Of a stretch of 64,000 bases of DNA, positions 35,689-44,562 are shown in pieces. A program made the position numbers and the translations under genes. Origin of the DNA: Methylomarinum sp965277025 (GTDB lineage Bacteria > Pseudomonadota > Gammaproteobacteria > Methylococcales > Methylomonadaceae); contig OZ255706.1 in assembly GCA_965277025.1 (NCBI GenBank), forward strand, positions 1,984,001 to 2,048,000, written 5' to 3'. Within the stretch, counting starts at the first letter, position 1. Every line of letters starts with the position of its first letter. The notes under the pieces are model-generated. The model saw only the letters and a program-made list of their open reading frames with translations. It did no database searches and was not told the origin of the DNA.

Positions 35689-36333
35689 ATGGAAAACTCT
35701 TTACGCATCAGCGAAATTTTTTATTCTCTTCAAGGTGAGGCGGACACCATCGGTTGGCCAACCGTTTTTATTCGTTTGACAGGTTGTCCATTACGTTGTC
35801 TATGGTGTGATACCGAATACGCATTTAATGGCGGAAGCCGGCAAACGATCGAGCAGATTTTGACGCATATAGCGCAATGGCGAACCCCTTATGTGACGGT
35901 AACTGGTGGTGAGCCGCTGGCGCAGCCGGCTTGTTTGCCTTTACTCACCCAATTAGCCGATCGAGGATATCAGGTTTCACTGGAAACCAGTGGCGCTTTG
36001 GACATATCGGGCGTCGATGAGCGGGTGGTTAAAGTGATGGATTTAAAACCGCCGGCTTCGGGCGAGGTGGAACGTAACCGCTATGAAAATATCGACTGTT
36101 TGAAAAGCCAGGATCAGGTAAAATTCGTCATCGCCGATGAGGGTGATTATGACTGGAGCAAGAGACAGGTCGACAAATATCAGTTAACCAGCCGTTGTCA
36201 GGTATTGTTTTCTCCGGTAACGGGAAAACTATCACCCACCTGGCTGGCGGACAAAATACTTCAAGATCAGCTGCCAGTCCGGTTTCAATTACAACTACAC
36301 AAAATTCTCTGGGATGACGCCCAGGGGAAATGA
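35689..36333 (+). CDS. queE: 7-carboxy-7-deazaguanine synthase QueE
   Basis: Radical-SAM enzyme in queuosine and preQ0 synthesis. RISEIFYSLQGEADTIGWPTVFIRLTGCPLRCLWCD carries the CxxxCxxC iron-sulfur motif, and VTVTGGEPLAQ and VSLETSGAL follow. ATG 35689 is preferred because homologues start at this point; the open frame upstream belongs to the IS5 end. 214 aa. queC follows 15 bases later, so the pair is an operon; the IS5 insertion separates it from the tol-pal cluster. Confidence 0.93.
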   Translation: MENSLRISEIFYSLQGEADTIGWPTVFIRLTGCPLRCLWCDTEYAFNGGSRQTIEQILTHIAQWRTPYVTVTGGEPLAQPACLPLLTQLADRGYQVSLETSGALDISGVDERVVKVMDLKPPASGEVERNRYENIDCLKSQDQVKFVIADEGDYDWSKRQVDKYQLTSRCQVLFSPVTGKLSPTWLADKILQDQLPVRFQLQLHKILWDDAQGK

Positions 36334-36348
36334 CAGATATTTATTCCA

Positions 36349-37029
36349 ATGCAAAAAAAAGCCGTTATTCTGCTATCTGGCGGTCTGGATTCCATTACCG
36401 TGTTAGCGCATGCCAAACAGAAAGGTTACCAATGTTACGCCCTGAGTTTTGAATATGGCCAGCGACACAATGCCGAATTGAATGCAGCCAAAAAGATTGC
36501 TGAACATTATCAGGTCAGCGAGCATAAAATTATTCGTATCGATTTAGGCTCGATTGGCGGCTCGGCGCTGACCGATGAACATATCGATGTGCCGAAAACG
36601 CCTCAGCAGGGCATACCGGTTACCTATGTGCCGGCCAGGAACACCATTTTCCTGTCTTTTGCACTGGGCTGGGCGGAGGTGCTGGGTTCCACCGATATTT
36701 TTATCGGCGTCAATGCGGTCGATTATTCAGGTTATCCTGATTGCCGGCCGGAATTTATCGATGCTTTTCAGAATCTGGCCAACCTTGCCACCAAAACTAC
36801 GGTGGAAGGGGAAAATATTTTGATCCATACGCCATTGATTCAGCTCAGCAAGGCTGACATTATCAAACAAGGGCTGGAGCTGGGTGTGGATTATCGGCAA
36901 ACGGTTTCCTGTTATGCGGCAGACGAGCAGGGCAGGGCTTGTGGACAATGTGATGCGTGCAGACTCAGAGCTGCTGGATTCAGTGCGGCTGGAGTTGAAG
37001 ATCCGACTCGTTACTATAAAAGTTCATAG
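36349..37029 (+). CDS. queC: 7-cyano-7-deazaguanine (preQ0) synthase QueC
   Basis: ATP-dependent conversion of 7-carboxy-7-deazaguanine to preQ0. VILLSGGLDSITVLAHAK is the PP-loop, YALSFEYGQRHNAEL and VPARNTIFLSFALGWAEVLG are family words, and the C-terminal CYAADEQGRACGQCDACRLR holds the zinc-binding cysteines. 226 aa. Acts right after QueE in the same operon. Confidence 0.95.
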   Translation: MQKKAVILLSGGLDSITVLAHAKQKGYQCYALSFEYGQRHNAELNAAKKIAEHYQVSEHKIIRIDLGSIGGSALTDEHIDVPKTPQQGIPVTYVPARNTIFLSFALGWAEVLGSTDIFIGVNAVDYSGYPDCRPEFIDAFQNLANLATKTTVEGENILIHTPLIQLSKADIIKQGLELGVDYRQTVSCYAADEQGRACGQCDACRLRAAGFSAAGVEDPTRYYKSS

Positions 37030-37183
37030 GGGATGGTGTCAGCAATTTCCAAAATGAATATGAGCGTCCTGTGAAATATCCGGATAAACACTATCTTGTT
37101 TTTGCAGGTTGCCAACAGAGAAAAAATGTTTAATACTGGGAAACCAGTCAGGCCAAAAACAAAGCAATGGAGGATTCCTTTTT

Positions 37184-37495
37184 ATGAAAAAAATGATCGT
37201 TTTGGGGTTAGGCGTCGTCAGCCTGTCTCTATTATCGAATACTGCAATGGCGACCAGCGATTATCCCGCTGCCGATTTTCAACCTAAAGTTGTTTATATC
37301 GATGAAGATGCCGTTGGCAAAGCCGATTCAAGTTCACAAAAACAAACTGCTTATGATTCTGAATATCCTGCTGCAAGTTTTCAGCCTAAAGTTGTTTATA
37401 TCGACAAGGATGCGGTTAAAAAAACTGCACCAGTAATCACGTTTGACCCTGATTATCCTGCTGCCTATTTTCAGCCTAAAGTGATTTATCCTTGA
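37184..37495 (+). CDS. small secreted protein with three YPAAxFQPKVxY repeats
   Basis: Start ATG 37184 follows GGAGG (37169-37173). The 103-residue product has a signal peptide (KKMIVLGLGVVSLSLLSNTAMA). The mature chain consists of three copies of a short unit: DYPAADFQPKVVYID, EYPAASFQPKVVYID and DYPAAYFQPKVIYP, separated by charged linkers of ~18 residues. No cysteines. I know no function. Single-gene unit between queC and a Crp/Fnr regulator that follows 120 bases later. Confidence 0.7.
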   Translation: MKKMIVLGLGVVSLSLLSNTAMATSDYPAADFQPKVVYIDEDAVGKADSSSQKQTAYDSEYPAASFQPKVVYIDKDAVKKTAPVITFDPDYPAAYFQPKVIYP

Positions 37496-37617
37496 TAGGG
37501 TTATGGATTGATAGCATAACAAAGGCAGACTAAGCGTTTGCCTTTGTTATTTATAATCAGCGATGTGGTCATGCATTATTGCAGAAACAGATTTTATAGG
37601 CTATGCGGGAACACCCA

Positions 37618-38286
37618 ATGAACAAGCAAGACTATTGGAAAAAACATTTTCCTGAATTTGCAGCGACTACGGATAAAAATTTAAAAAGCTTGATGGCATC
37701 GGCTACGCTTGTGACGATTCCGGCAGGCGAACAGGTATTTTATCCAGGCAAGCAATGTGAAAACTATGTTTTGTTATTGGAGGGCCGGATTAAAATCCAG
37801 CTGATGGGGGAAAATGGCCGTGAAATTTTATTGTATTGTGTCAACCCTGGTGATTCTTGCGTATTGACCACATCATGCTTACTGGGGAGTAATCAATATC
37901 CTGCTGAAGCGGTGACTGAGGCAGACTCAAAAGCCTTTGTCATTCCAAGTACGGCTTTTCATCGCTGTCTTGAATTATCATCGTTCTTCAGGGAATTCGT
38001 ATTCCAGAATATGTCAGCCCGTCTCTCCAATGTCATCGGCCGTATGGAGCATGTGTTATTCGCCTCGGTCGAAAATCGTCTGGCGGAACAGCTTTTGGCT
38101 TTATCGGCAGGACAAAACCAAATCTCCAAAACGCATCAGCATCTGGCAGCGGAATTGGGTACAGCCCGGGAAGTGGTGTCCCGGCACTTAAAACGGTTTG
38201 AAAAATTTGGCTGGATCAGCTTAAGCCGGGGCAGCATTCAAATCCATAATCCTCATGCGCTAACCGAGCTTTCTAAATCGTTGTAA
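37618..38286 (+). CDS. Crp/Fnr-family transcriptional regulator
   Basis: 222 residues from ATG 37618. The N-terminal half is a cyclic-nucleotide-type sensor fold (LVTIPAGEQVFYPGKQCENYVLLLEGRIKIQLMGENGREILLY); the C-terminal half a winged helix (HQHLAAELGTAREVVSRHLKRFEKFGWISLSRGSI). It lacks the N-terminal cysteine cluster of FNR, but the sensor part has several cysteines (LLYCVNPGDSCVLTTSCLL), which could respond to redox or metal. The ligand cannot be told from sequence. Its terminator has been hit by IS66 copy 3. Confidence 0.85.
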   Translation: MNKQDYWKKHFPEFAATTDKNLKSLMASATLVTIPAGEQVFYPGKQCENYVLLLEGRIKIQLMGENGREILLYCVNPGDSCVLTTSCLLGSNQYPAEAVTEADSKAFVIPSTAFHRCLELSSFFREFVFQNMSARLSNVIGRMEHVLFASVENRLAEQLLALSAGQNQISKTHQHLAAELGTAREVVSRHLKRFEKFGWISLSRGSIQIHNPHALTELSKSL

Positions 38287-38308
38287 GATATATTTTTACA
38301 ATTAAAAA

Positions 38309-38338
38309 GGGAACAATGCGATTAATGTAATGTTCCCT
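38309..38338. terminator. bidirectional terminator stem disrupted by IS66
   Basis: GGGAACA (38309-38315) pairs with TGTTCCC (38331-38337) after the Crp/Fnr gene. The matching T run, CTTTTTA, now lies on the far side of the IS at 41273-41279. TGTTCCCT is repeated at 38331-38338 and 41268-41275 as the 8-base IS66 target repeat. Before insertion the stem served the convergent genes on both sides. Confidence 0.75.
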
Positions 38339-39992
38339 GTAACTACTCAGCGTAAATAAGTAAAAAACTGCTTGACACGATTTTAGCGTTATTTTTGATT
38401 TTCTAACGGCAACACCTGGCGCAAGAGGTTTACTGTATTAGCCTGCGTTAGTTGAGGCGTGTTGCCTTATAAGCAATGCCCGATAGCCCTGCTGCCGTGC
38501 ATTTCTAAAATACGATAACGGGCAACACAGAGGCAAAAATTCGTATTTCAAAAGCCATGAGACAAGAGTCCTGTACTTAAACCCACAGGCCGTTTCATTG
38601 AAGATTGATTCCATTGATGTAGAGGCTGCCATTACCAATGCCCGGCAGCTGATTGAAGATGAAGCCGATTTATCTCCGGCGCTGCGGTCTTCGCTGGAGA
38701 TATTGTTGTTGCTGGTCACGCTCTTGATGCATCGGCTCGGACTTAACAGCAGTAACAGTTCCAGGCCGCCATCAAGTGATCCTGATCGTAAAAGGAAAGC
38801 ACGGGCTGGATCAAAAAAACCAGGTGGTGGACAGAAAGGGCATATTGGCACCACGCTGGTTAAAGTCGATGATCCCGATGACGTTATCTCCATCAAGATT
38901 GATCGCCGTACCTTGCCAGCCGGAAGCTACACGGCAGATGGCTTTGAAACCCGGCAGGTATTTGATATTGATATTTCACGGATTGTGACGGAATATCGTG
39001 CGCAAAGGCTTATCGATGAACAAGGTCGTCGGTTTGTTGCTCCTTTTCCCGAGGGCGTAACAAAAGCCGTGCAATATGGTGACCAACTCAAGGCGCACGC
39101 CGTGTATCTTTCGCAGTACCAATTATTGCCCTGCCAGCGCATCAAGGATTATTTTTCCGATCAATTACAGATCCCCATCAGTGAAGGTTCGTTGGTTAAT
39201 TTCAATCAACCAGCCTTTGAGAAGCTGGCATCCTTTGAGCCGATTTGCAAGCAAAGACTGGCGGCAGCTTCTGTTGTACATGCCGATGAAACGGGCATTA
39301 ACATCAATGGCGCCAGGTACTGGTTGCATTGTGCTTCTAATGATTTATGGACACATTATTTTCCCCATGTAAAACGGGGCAAGGAAGCGATGGATGTCAT
39401 TGGCATCCTGCCTGACTTTCATGGCATTTTATGCCACGATCACTGGAAGCCTTACTACAAGTCCCCCTTCACTCATGCCTTGTGCAATGCGCATCATCTG
39501 CGTGAACTGACCCGTGCCCGGGAGCAGGATGGACAGCAGTGGGCCAAAGAAATGGAAACCCGGTTAAAAAAGATCAATCAGGTCGTCGATGATGCAGGGG
39601 GAAGCTTGAAGCAAGAAAAGCGGCCTGTTATCGACGACGATATCGAGATTTATTAGAGAAAGCACAAATTGAATGTCCGCCACCAACCCCGTTGCCCGGT
39701 AAACCCAAACATGGGCGCCTCAAGCGCAGTAAATCCAGAAACTTACTGGAACGGCTGATCAATTACCCGGATGATGTCTTACGCTTTATGAGAGAAATAG
39801 ATGTGCCATTTACTAATAATCTCGGTGAGAATGATATCCGCATGACCAAGGTGCAGCAAAAAATATCGGGGTGTTTCAGGAGTGAGCAGGGTGCCATCAC
39901 CTTCTGCCGTATTCGGGGATATCTATCCACTTGTCGTAAACATCATGTCAGTGCCTCTGAAGCGTTGGTACTGGTATTTAAGGGGAAATTAC

Positions 39993-41205
39993 CAGGGCCA
40001 GCGCATAAAAACTCACCCAAATATCACTTGAGCCCTGAAGTCATCGCTGAGGGCTGCCTTGAAGCGCTTGCGCTTAATGCTCAGGCGCGACGGTTCGCGC
40101 TTGAGCAAATTGAGCGCCAATTGGCGGATGATAGTGAAGTTGCCCGGTGATTCGCCCTTGCGAATTCGTGACTCGTCTTCACGAAACGTGACATCCAATA
40201 CCCAATGCAGGCTGTTCTCCACGCCCCAGTGGGAGCGCACAGCGTTGGCGAAGGTTTCAACACTATCAAGCGTGGTGATGTAGTAGCGACGCTCAATGGT
40301 TTGTCGTTCGCCGATCTGGCGTTCACACTCCACCATGCCAATGCCCTTGAGTCCTTGCCAGCGCCGGGGCGAAGGCAAGGTGTCCAGACAATCAGCCAGG
40401 TAGTAGCGGCGCTGTTCAATCCGGCCGTGTCCGACATCGACCTGTTCGTGGTGGCCCAGTAGCGCCTGACCGTCCTCAACACCGCCATCCACCGCCACGG
40501 CAAAGTAATCCACGATCGCTTCATGCAAGGACTTCTGGTTGCCCTTGACCGCCAGGGCGTAATCAGCCCCTTTCTCGACGATCTTGCCAGCAATCTTTTC
40601 CTGGCATCCCATCGCGTCAATGGTCACGATGCAGCCTTTAATTTCCAGCATGGCCAACAGTCGGGGAATGGCGGTAATTTCATTGGACTTCTCCTGTGTT
40701 TTGACCTGACCCAGGGAGAGCCCCGTCTGGCTTGCCCAGGCGCTGACCATGTGGATCGCGCCCATCTTGTCCTCCTGATCAAAGGACCGGCGCGCCGTTT
40801 TGCCGTCAATGGCAACCACTTCCCCCTCGGTCAGTCTGGCGACACTTTGCACCCAGCGACTGAAACAGGCGCTGACTTCCTCGGCCGGCAACCGTGACAT
40901 CAGGCGGGCAATGCAGTCGTGCGAGGGGATTCCGTTTTCCAACGCTATCCATTGCCGCAGCCAGTCTTGTTTCTCTTTGCCGAAGGCTTCTATGGCCTCC
41001 CGGCCTTCAGCGCCACTGACCACCGCGCAGATGGTCAGTACGATAATATCCAGCAGTTGATGACGCTTGTGGCGTTCAATTCGCGGGTCTTCCAGGCTTG
41101 AAAAGGCTTCTTGCAGGCTCAGGGACATTTTGATTCCTCATACAGTTTTGCATGAATGATACTGAACTCGCTGTTTTAATAGGATCTTTTTATGCGCTGG
41201 CCCTG
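39993..41205 (-). mobile_element. ISAs1-family element, copy 2 (complete)
   Basis: 1,213 bases with ends CAGGGCCAGCGCATAAAAA and its complement, flanked by GGGAAATTAC at 39983-39992 and 41206-41215. It is the intact version of the element at 11524. Confidence 0.93.
40013..41128 (-). CDS. ISAs1-family transposase (H-repeat type), complete
   Basis: 371 residues. Starts MSLSLQEAFSSLEDPRIERHKRHQLLDIIVL, has VAIDGKTARRSFD (first Asp), CIVTIDAMGCQEKIA (second Asp) and SHWGVENSLHWVLDVTFREDESRIRKG (Glu), the standard ISAs1 set. It keeps the 73 residues missing from copy 1. Full length and within a clean element, so potentially active. Confidence 0.92.
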   Translation of the reverse strand: MSLSLQEAFSSLEDPRIERHKRHQLLDIIVLTICAVVSGAEGREAIEAFGKEKQDWLRQWIALENGIPSHDCIARLMSRLPAEEVSACFSRWVQSVARLTEGEVVAIDGKTARRSFDQEDKMGAIHMVSAWASQTGLSLGQVKTQEKSNEITAIPRLLAMLEIKGCIVTIDAMGCQEKIAGKIVEKGADYALAVKGNQKSLHEAIVDYFAVAVDGGVEDGQALLGHHEQVDVGHGRIEQRRYYLADCLDTLPSPRRWQGLKGIGMVECERQIGERQTIERRYYITTLDSVETFANAVRSHWGVENSLHWVLDVTFREDESRIRKGESPGNFTIIRQLALNLLKREPSRLSIKRKRFKAALSDDFRAQVIFG

Positions 41206-41225
41206 GGGAAATTACCGGAATTTAC

Positions 41226-41465
41226 TCAGTGACCTGATGCTTTTGGTGAAATACGCTGAGTAGTTACTGTTCCCTTTTTATAATCACTATCTTGATTTGG
41301 TTTTTCCTGTCGGTTTTCATTGCCAATCATGGACAGAATGACAAAACCGATAATAAAACCGACGACGACGGCCATTAACAAAGGCATGGCAAAAGGAATT
41401 TCGTGATGATCACGCATATTCATTTGAAAAATACTGGAAAAGATACCTAATACAAAATCTAACAT
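41226..41465 (-). CDS. small inner-membrane protein with IS-derived C-terminus
   Basis: 79 residues with one strong membrane helix (MPLLMAVVVGFIIGFVILSMIG). The last natural residues are DSDYKKGT; from there the frame enters the IS66 end and adds VTTQRISPKASGH. Restoring the pre-insertion sequence from the target repeat gives DYKKGTLH and a stop, so the IS replaced two residues with thirteen. Convergent with the Crp/Fnr gene. Function unknown. Confidence 0.65.
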   Translation of the reverse strand: MLDFVLGIFSSIFQMNMRDHHEIPFAMPLLMAVVVGFIIGFVILSMIGNENRQEKPNQDSDYKKGTVTTQRISPKASGH

Positions 41466-41801
41466 GGCATTACCTCAACGTTGTTTACAGGGTGTTTTGT
41501 GGTTTTTTATGTATCGCCAAAATAGCGAAATGTAATATTACTATTTAGTAAATTACTTATCAGTGATAAAGTCACATAGACCCAGTCTTGTAATTGCCGT
41601 GTTTTATGGGTGTAACCAAGGAAATGATTGATTTATCCCGGATAATTTATCAGTATCCGCAAAGCGTTGTGCATTTTGCTTACAAAATTAATGCTTTGTA
41701 ACCATCATTAAAATTACCTGCTGTGATTGATGTTTTTTTCATAAAAAAGCCCGGGAGAAGATGCTTCCCAGGCTTTCTGGATAATTCGGTCAGGAGGTGA
41801 A
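41466..41801. other. 336-base intergenic region
   Basis: No gene seen. It holds the second copy of a 36-base dispersed repeat (41672-41707, partner at 14785) and, on its right, a terminator on the minus strand. The promoter of the small membrane protein (start 41465) must also lie here. Confidence 0.5.
41737..41776 (-). terminator. intrinsic terminator for the helicase fragment
   Basis: On the minus strand AAAGCCTGGGAAGC pairs imperfectly with TCTCCCGGGCTTT and is followed directly by TTTTTTATG, a typical rho-independent terminator. It lies just after the stop of the DEAD-box helicase fragment at 41802. Confidence 0.75.
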
Positions 41802-42206
41802 TTAACGCTTACTGCGTTTGCTTCGTTTCGCTGAGCTTTTACTCGTTTTGGCGGAATGCTCACTGATTCGGGAAATATTTAGTGCCTGGCCTGCGACCCT
41901 GACCTTTTTCAATGCTTGAAAAAGATCTTTCGGCATGCCGGTAGGCAATTCGACAGTACTGTAATTTTCTTCGAGCGATATGATCGCCATCAATACCGAT
42001 TTCATTGGCGATTGCACCGACAATGTTACCAGGCTTGACGCCATGATGGTGGCCGACTTCGATGCGAAACAATTCCATATCGACGCCGTTGTTGCGAGCC
42101 TTTCGGCTTTTGCCTCCGCGATCGGATTTTTCACGTTTTGGTTGCTCGGGTGATGAGTCATTACGACGTGATGACTTTCGGCTGCTTTCTTTAAGCAATA
42201 GTATAG
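41802..42206 (-). pseudogene. deaD: C-terminal fragment of a DeaD/CsdA-type DEAD-box RNA helicase
   Basis: Reading from the IS3 edge gives a Ser/Arg/Lys-rich linker and then NGVDMELFRIEVGHHHGVKPGNIVGAIANEIGIDG, the RNA-binding DbpA-like domain of CsdA. The frame then changes, and LEENYSTVELPTGMPKDLFQAL follows, ending in a basic tail. By spacing to the family about 11 bases are missing at ~41985. All helicase motifs are absent: the gene is cut at 42206 by IS3. The matching N-terminal part lies at 58086-58332 in opposite orientation. Confidence 0.82.
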
Positions 42207-42266
42207 TGGACCCCGTAATCCGGACAATAGTTTAAACTATGACTATTGAAAAAAGAGGTACAAAAA

Positions 42267-42560
42267 ATGAGCGAAAAAAAACGGAAAACCTTTAGCGGGG
42301 CGCAAAAGGCCAAAATCGCGCTGGAAGCGGTTAAGAACATCAAAACGATCAATGAGATTGCTCAAGAGAATGAAGTCCATCCATCTCAGGCAAGCCAATG
42401 GAAAAAGGAACTGTTGGCCAATGCGGGAAGCCTGTTTGAAGGCAAACGCGGGCCGAAAGCGGTGAAGGCGCAAGACAATCCGGACCGTCTGTACGCCAAA
42501 ATCGGGCAGTTGAATATGGAACTGGATTGGCTTAAAAAAAAGTCCGGGATCAGCCTATGA
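42267..42560 (+). CDS. IS3-family transposase OrfA
   Basis: 97 residues from ATG 42267: a helix-turn-helix (FSGAQKAKIALEAVKNIKTINEIAQENEVHPSQASQWKKEL) and a leucine-zipper-like tail ending KIGQLNMELDWLKKKSG. It binds the element ends. Its stop overlaps the orfB start (ATGA), so the two may be coupled or fused by frameshifting. Confidence 0.9.
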   Translation: MSEKKRKTFSGAQKAKIALEAVKNIKTINEIAQENEVHPSQASQWKKELLANAGSLFEGKRGPKAVKAQDNPDRLYAKIGQLNMELDWLKKKSGISL

Positions 42561-43477
42561 TCACGCGTCAAAGCTGGGTGGATCAAAAAGATGAGTTGGC
42601 GTTAAGTCGGCAATGCCAGTTATTGAACGTTACCCGCTCAGTAATCCATGAACAGAAAAAACGCCAACAACAGCCGGTGTCTGCTGAAGATCAGCAACTG
42701 TTGCGGTTGCTCGACGAAGAATATACCCGGCATCCTTTTTATGGCTCACGCCGTATGACAAAGTATTTACGCGGCCTTAACCATCAGGTCAACCGCAAAC
42801 GGGTTCAGCGGCTGATGCGCATACTGGGGCTGGTCGGCATGGCGCCGGGCCCGAACACCAGTAAGCCGCATCCTGAGCATAAAGTCTATCCCTATCTGTT
42901 AAGAGGCGTCGAGGTGACACGCCCCAACCAGGTTTGGAGTACCGACATCACCTATATCCGGCTGCCGCAAGGATTTGTTTATCTGGTGGCCATCATGGAT
43001 TGGTACAGCCGAAAAGTATTGGCATGGCAACTTTCCAATACCATGGACAGCGCGTTTTGCGTAAATTGTCTGGAGCAGGCCATCAAGACCTATGGCACAC
43101 CGGAGATATTTAATACCGACCAGGGCGCACAGTTCACCAGCGCGGACTTCACCGGGGTATTGAGTCAGCATGGCGTGACCATCAGCATGGATGGCCGGGG
43201 ACGGGCCCTGGACAATATCTTTGTTGAACGACTCTGGCGCACAGTGAAATATGAAGAAGTTTATTTGAAGCAATACGGCAACCTGCAAGCACTGTCAGCG
43301 GGGTTGACGGACTACTTTGCCTTTTACAACAGCGAACGACCGCATCAGTCGTTAGGCTATGAAACGCCAGACAGGGTTTATCAATTCGCCACGGGAGGTG
43401 GCGCTAAAATCGTGGATAAATATAATGCCGGCACTGCCAAGCAGACGCCGGGTGAAAATATGGGCCAGAGCCATTGA
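42557..43477 (+). CDS. IS3-family transposase OrfB (DDE integrase)
   Basis: 306 residues with an HTH_21 part (HPFYGSRRMTKYLRG) and an integrase core: VWSTDITYI (first Asp), FNTDQGAQFTS (second Asp) and DNIFVERLWRTVKYEEVYL (Glu), then FYNSERPHQSLGYETP. Complete and uninterrupted. Confidence 0.92.
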   Translation: MITRQSWVDQKDELALSRQCQLLNVTRSVIHEQKKRQQQPVSAEDQQLLRLLDEEYTRHPFYGSRRMTKYLRGLNHQVNRKRVQRLMRILGLVGMAPGPNTSKPHPEHKVYPYLLRGVEVTRPNQVWSTDITYIRLPQGFVYLVAIMDWYSRKVLAWQLSNTMDSAFCVNCLEQAIKTYGTPEIFNTDQGAQFTSADFTGVLSQHGVTISMDGRGRALDNIFVERLWRTVKYEEVYLKQYGNLQALSAGLTDYFAFYNSERPHQSLGYETPDRVYQFATGGGAKIVDKYNAGTAKQTPGENMGQSH

Positions 43478-43542
43478 GCCTGACTGTTATGAGGGTTCTA
43501 TCTTAAATTCTCTAATAATTTGTCTGGACAATGGGGTCCACT

Positions 43543-44457
43543 TTATGCTTTATGTGACCAACAGAAAGCAATAACGGGAAGTACTAACAATTTTTTGATC
43601 CGAAGATAACCGACTACACGCGTTTCCTCAAGTTTGAATCCCCGTCCTTTTAAACAGCCGAAAAGCGTTTCGATTTCCCAACGCAAGCCATAAATTTTAA
43701 TCGCATCAGGGTTCAAATGCTGACAGACGATGATTAATAACTCACCATCACTCAGCCGTAACCCACTGAGATAAATTGAACAATTTCCCGAATAGCGCGC
43801 TGTTGAGAGGTGTCGTGTGCTACCCGGCTTAAGCCCATAAAACAAACGCTCTACGCGTATTCGCTGGCCTTGGGCATTGGTTGTCCAGGCGTTGTTGCGA
43901 ATACGGATATAAAAGGGAATCTCTTGCTCAAACAACCAGCCCATCCATTCGTCTCCAATAAACTCCCGATCAGCCAAAAGACCTTTGATGTGATGTCGGC
44001 CAAACTGCGCAATAAAGCGTTTCATCAGCGCTATACGTTCCTTCGTATTAGAGTTGCCCCGCTTGTTTAAAGGCAACCAATACACAGGAATGGCGGCACC
44101 CCGATAAACCACGGCAAGCACCAGCAGATTAATATTGGTTTTACCCCACTTCCAATTCGTCCTGTCTAACGTCAGATAGTAATCCTGATCAGTGAAACCA
44201 AACAGTTTCATGATGAAATGAGCGACTTCATTGTAATCCAGCCAATGGTCACTGAAAAATCGTTGCATCCGTCGATATCGTGAGGAAATTCTTGCCCGAC
44301 TGGGAAAGAATACGGCGAGCTGGGCCAGATTGACCGTGCTAACTGCCATCAAAGCAATTAACATACCCACAAAACAAACGATTCTTGCCTTGTTCCATTG
44401 AAAGTGCTCAGTTAATATGACGGTCAGCTCGTTGATTTGTAATGTCCCGTTATTCAT
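43543..44457 (-). pseudogene. IS4-family transposase, truncated
   Basis: 304 of 372 residues, matching copies A and C up to FCWSHKA, where the IS3 joint begins. The three catalytic acids are still encoded, with one change in the YREK region (LFGCLKGRGF instead of LFGGLKGRGF). The lost C-terminus and the lost end mean it cannot transpose by itself. Confidence 0.88.
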
Positions 44458-44537
44458 ATTCGCTAAAACAAAATGCGGTATTTAATTACATTTCAACGAG
44501 CTACGCTAGCTTTTAATATTTTTTGTCATGTACAGAG
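43546..44537 (-). mobile_element. IS4-family element, copy B, truncated
   Basis: The start-side end (GTCATGTACAGAG, to 44537) is intact, but the element stops at 43546 beside IS3, missing about 230 bases of its far end compared with copies A and C. Its intact end lies 25 bases before rtcR. Confidence 0.88.
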
Positions 44538-44562
44538 TAAAATTTTATAACTTGATATAAAT

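Larger units (their letters stand above)
38598..41232 (+). pseudogene. IS66-family transposase, frameshifted and interrupted
   Basis: Matches the intact copy at 9693-11105 from the TTG at 38598 to about 39600, where a run of six G has become five; translation then ends at 39656. The remainder is readable in another frame (GKPKHGRLKRSKSRN and on) until the ISAs1 insertion at 39993, and the last few codons lie beyond it at 41216-41232. Two independent lesions make it non-functional. Confidence 0.88.
38339..41267 (+). mobile_element. IS66-family element, copy 3, with an ISAs1 inside
   Basis: Same GTAACTACTCAGCGTA ends as the other copies, with a clean 8-base target repeat TGTTCCCT on both sides, as expected for IS66. 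The ISAs1 element 39993-41205 sits near its right end and has its own 10-base repeat GGGAAATTAC. So the order of events is clear: IS66 first, ISAs1 second. Confidence 0.95.
42207..43540 (+). mobile_element. IS3-family element
   Basis: 1,334 bases with ends TGGACCCCGTAATCCGGACAA and TTGTCTGGACAATGGGGTCCA. No 3-4 base target repeat is seen; the left flank is the helicase gene and the right flank a truncated IS4, so it sits at a rearrangement joint. Confidence 0.9.

Noticed and set aside
37096..37287. 63-codon frame overlapping the YPAA-repeat gene
   Set aside because: It is out of frame with the repeat protein, which has a ribosome site, a signal peptide and clear repeats.
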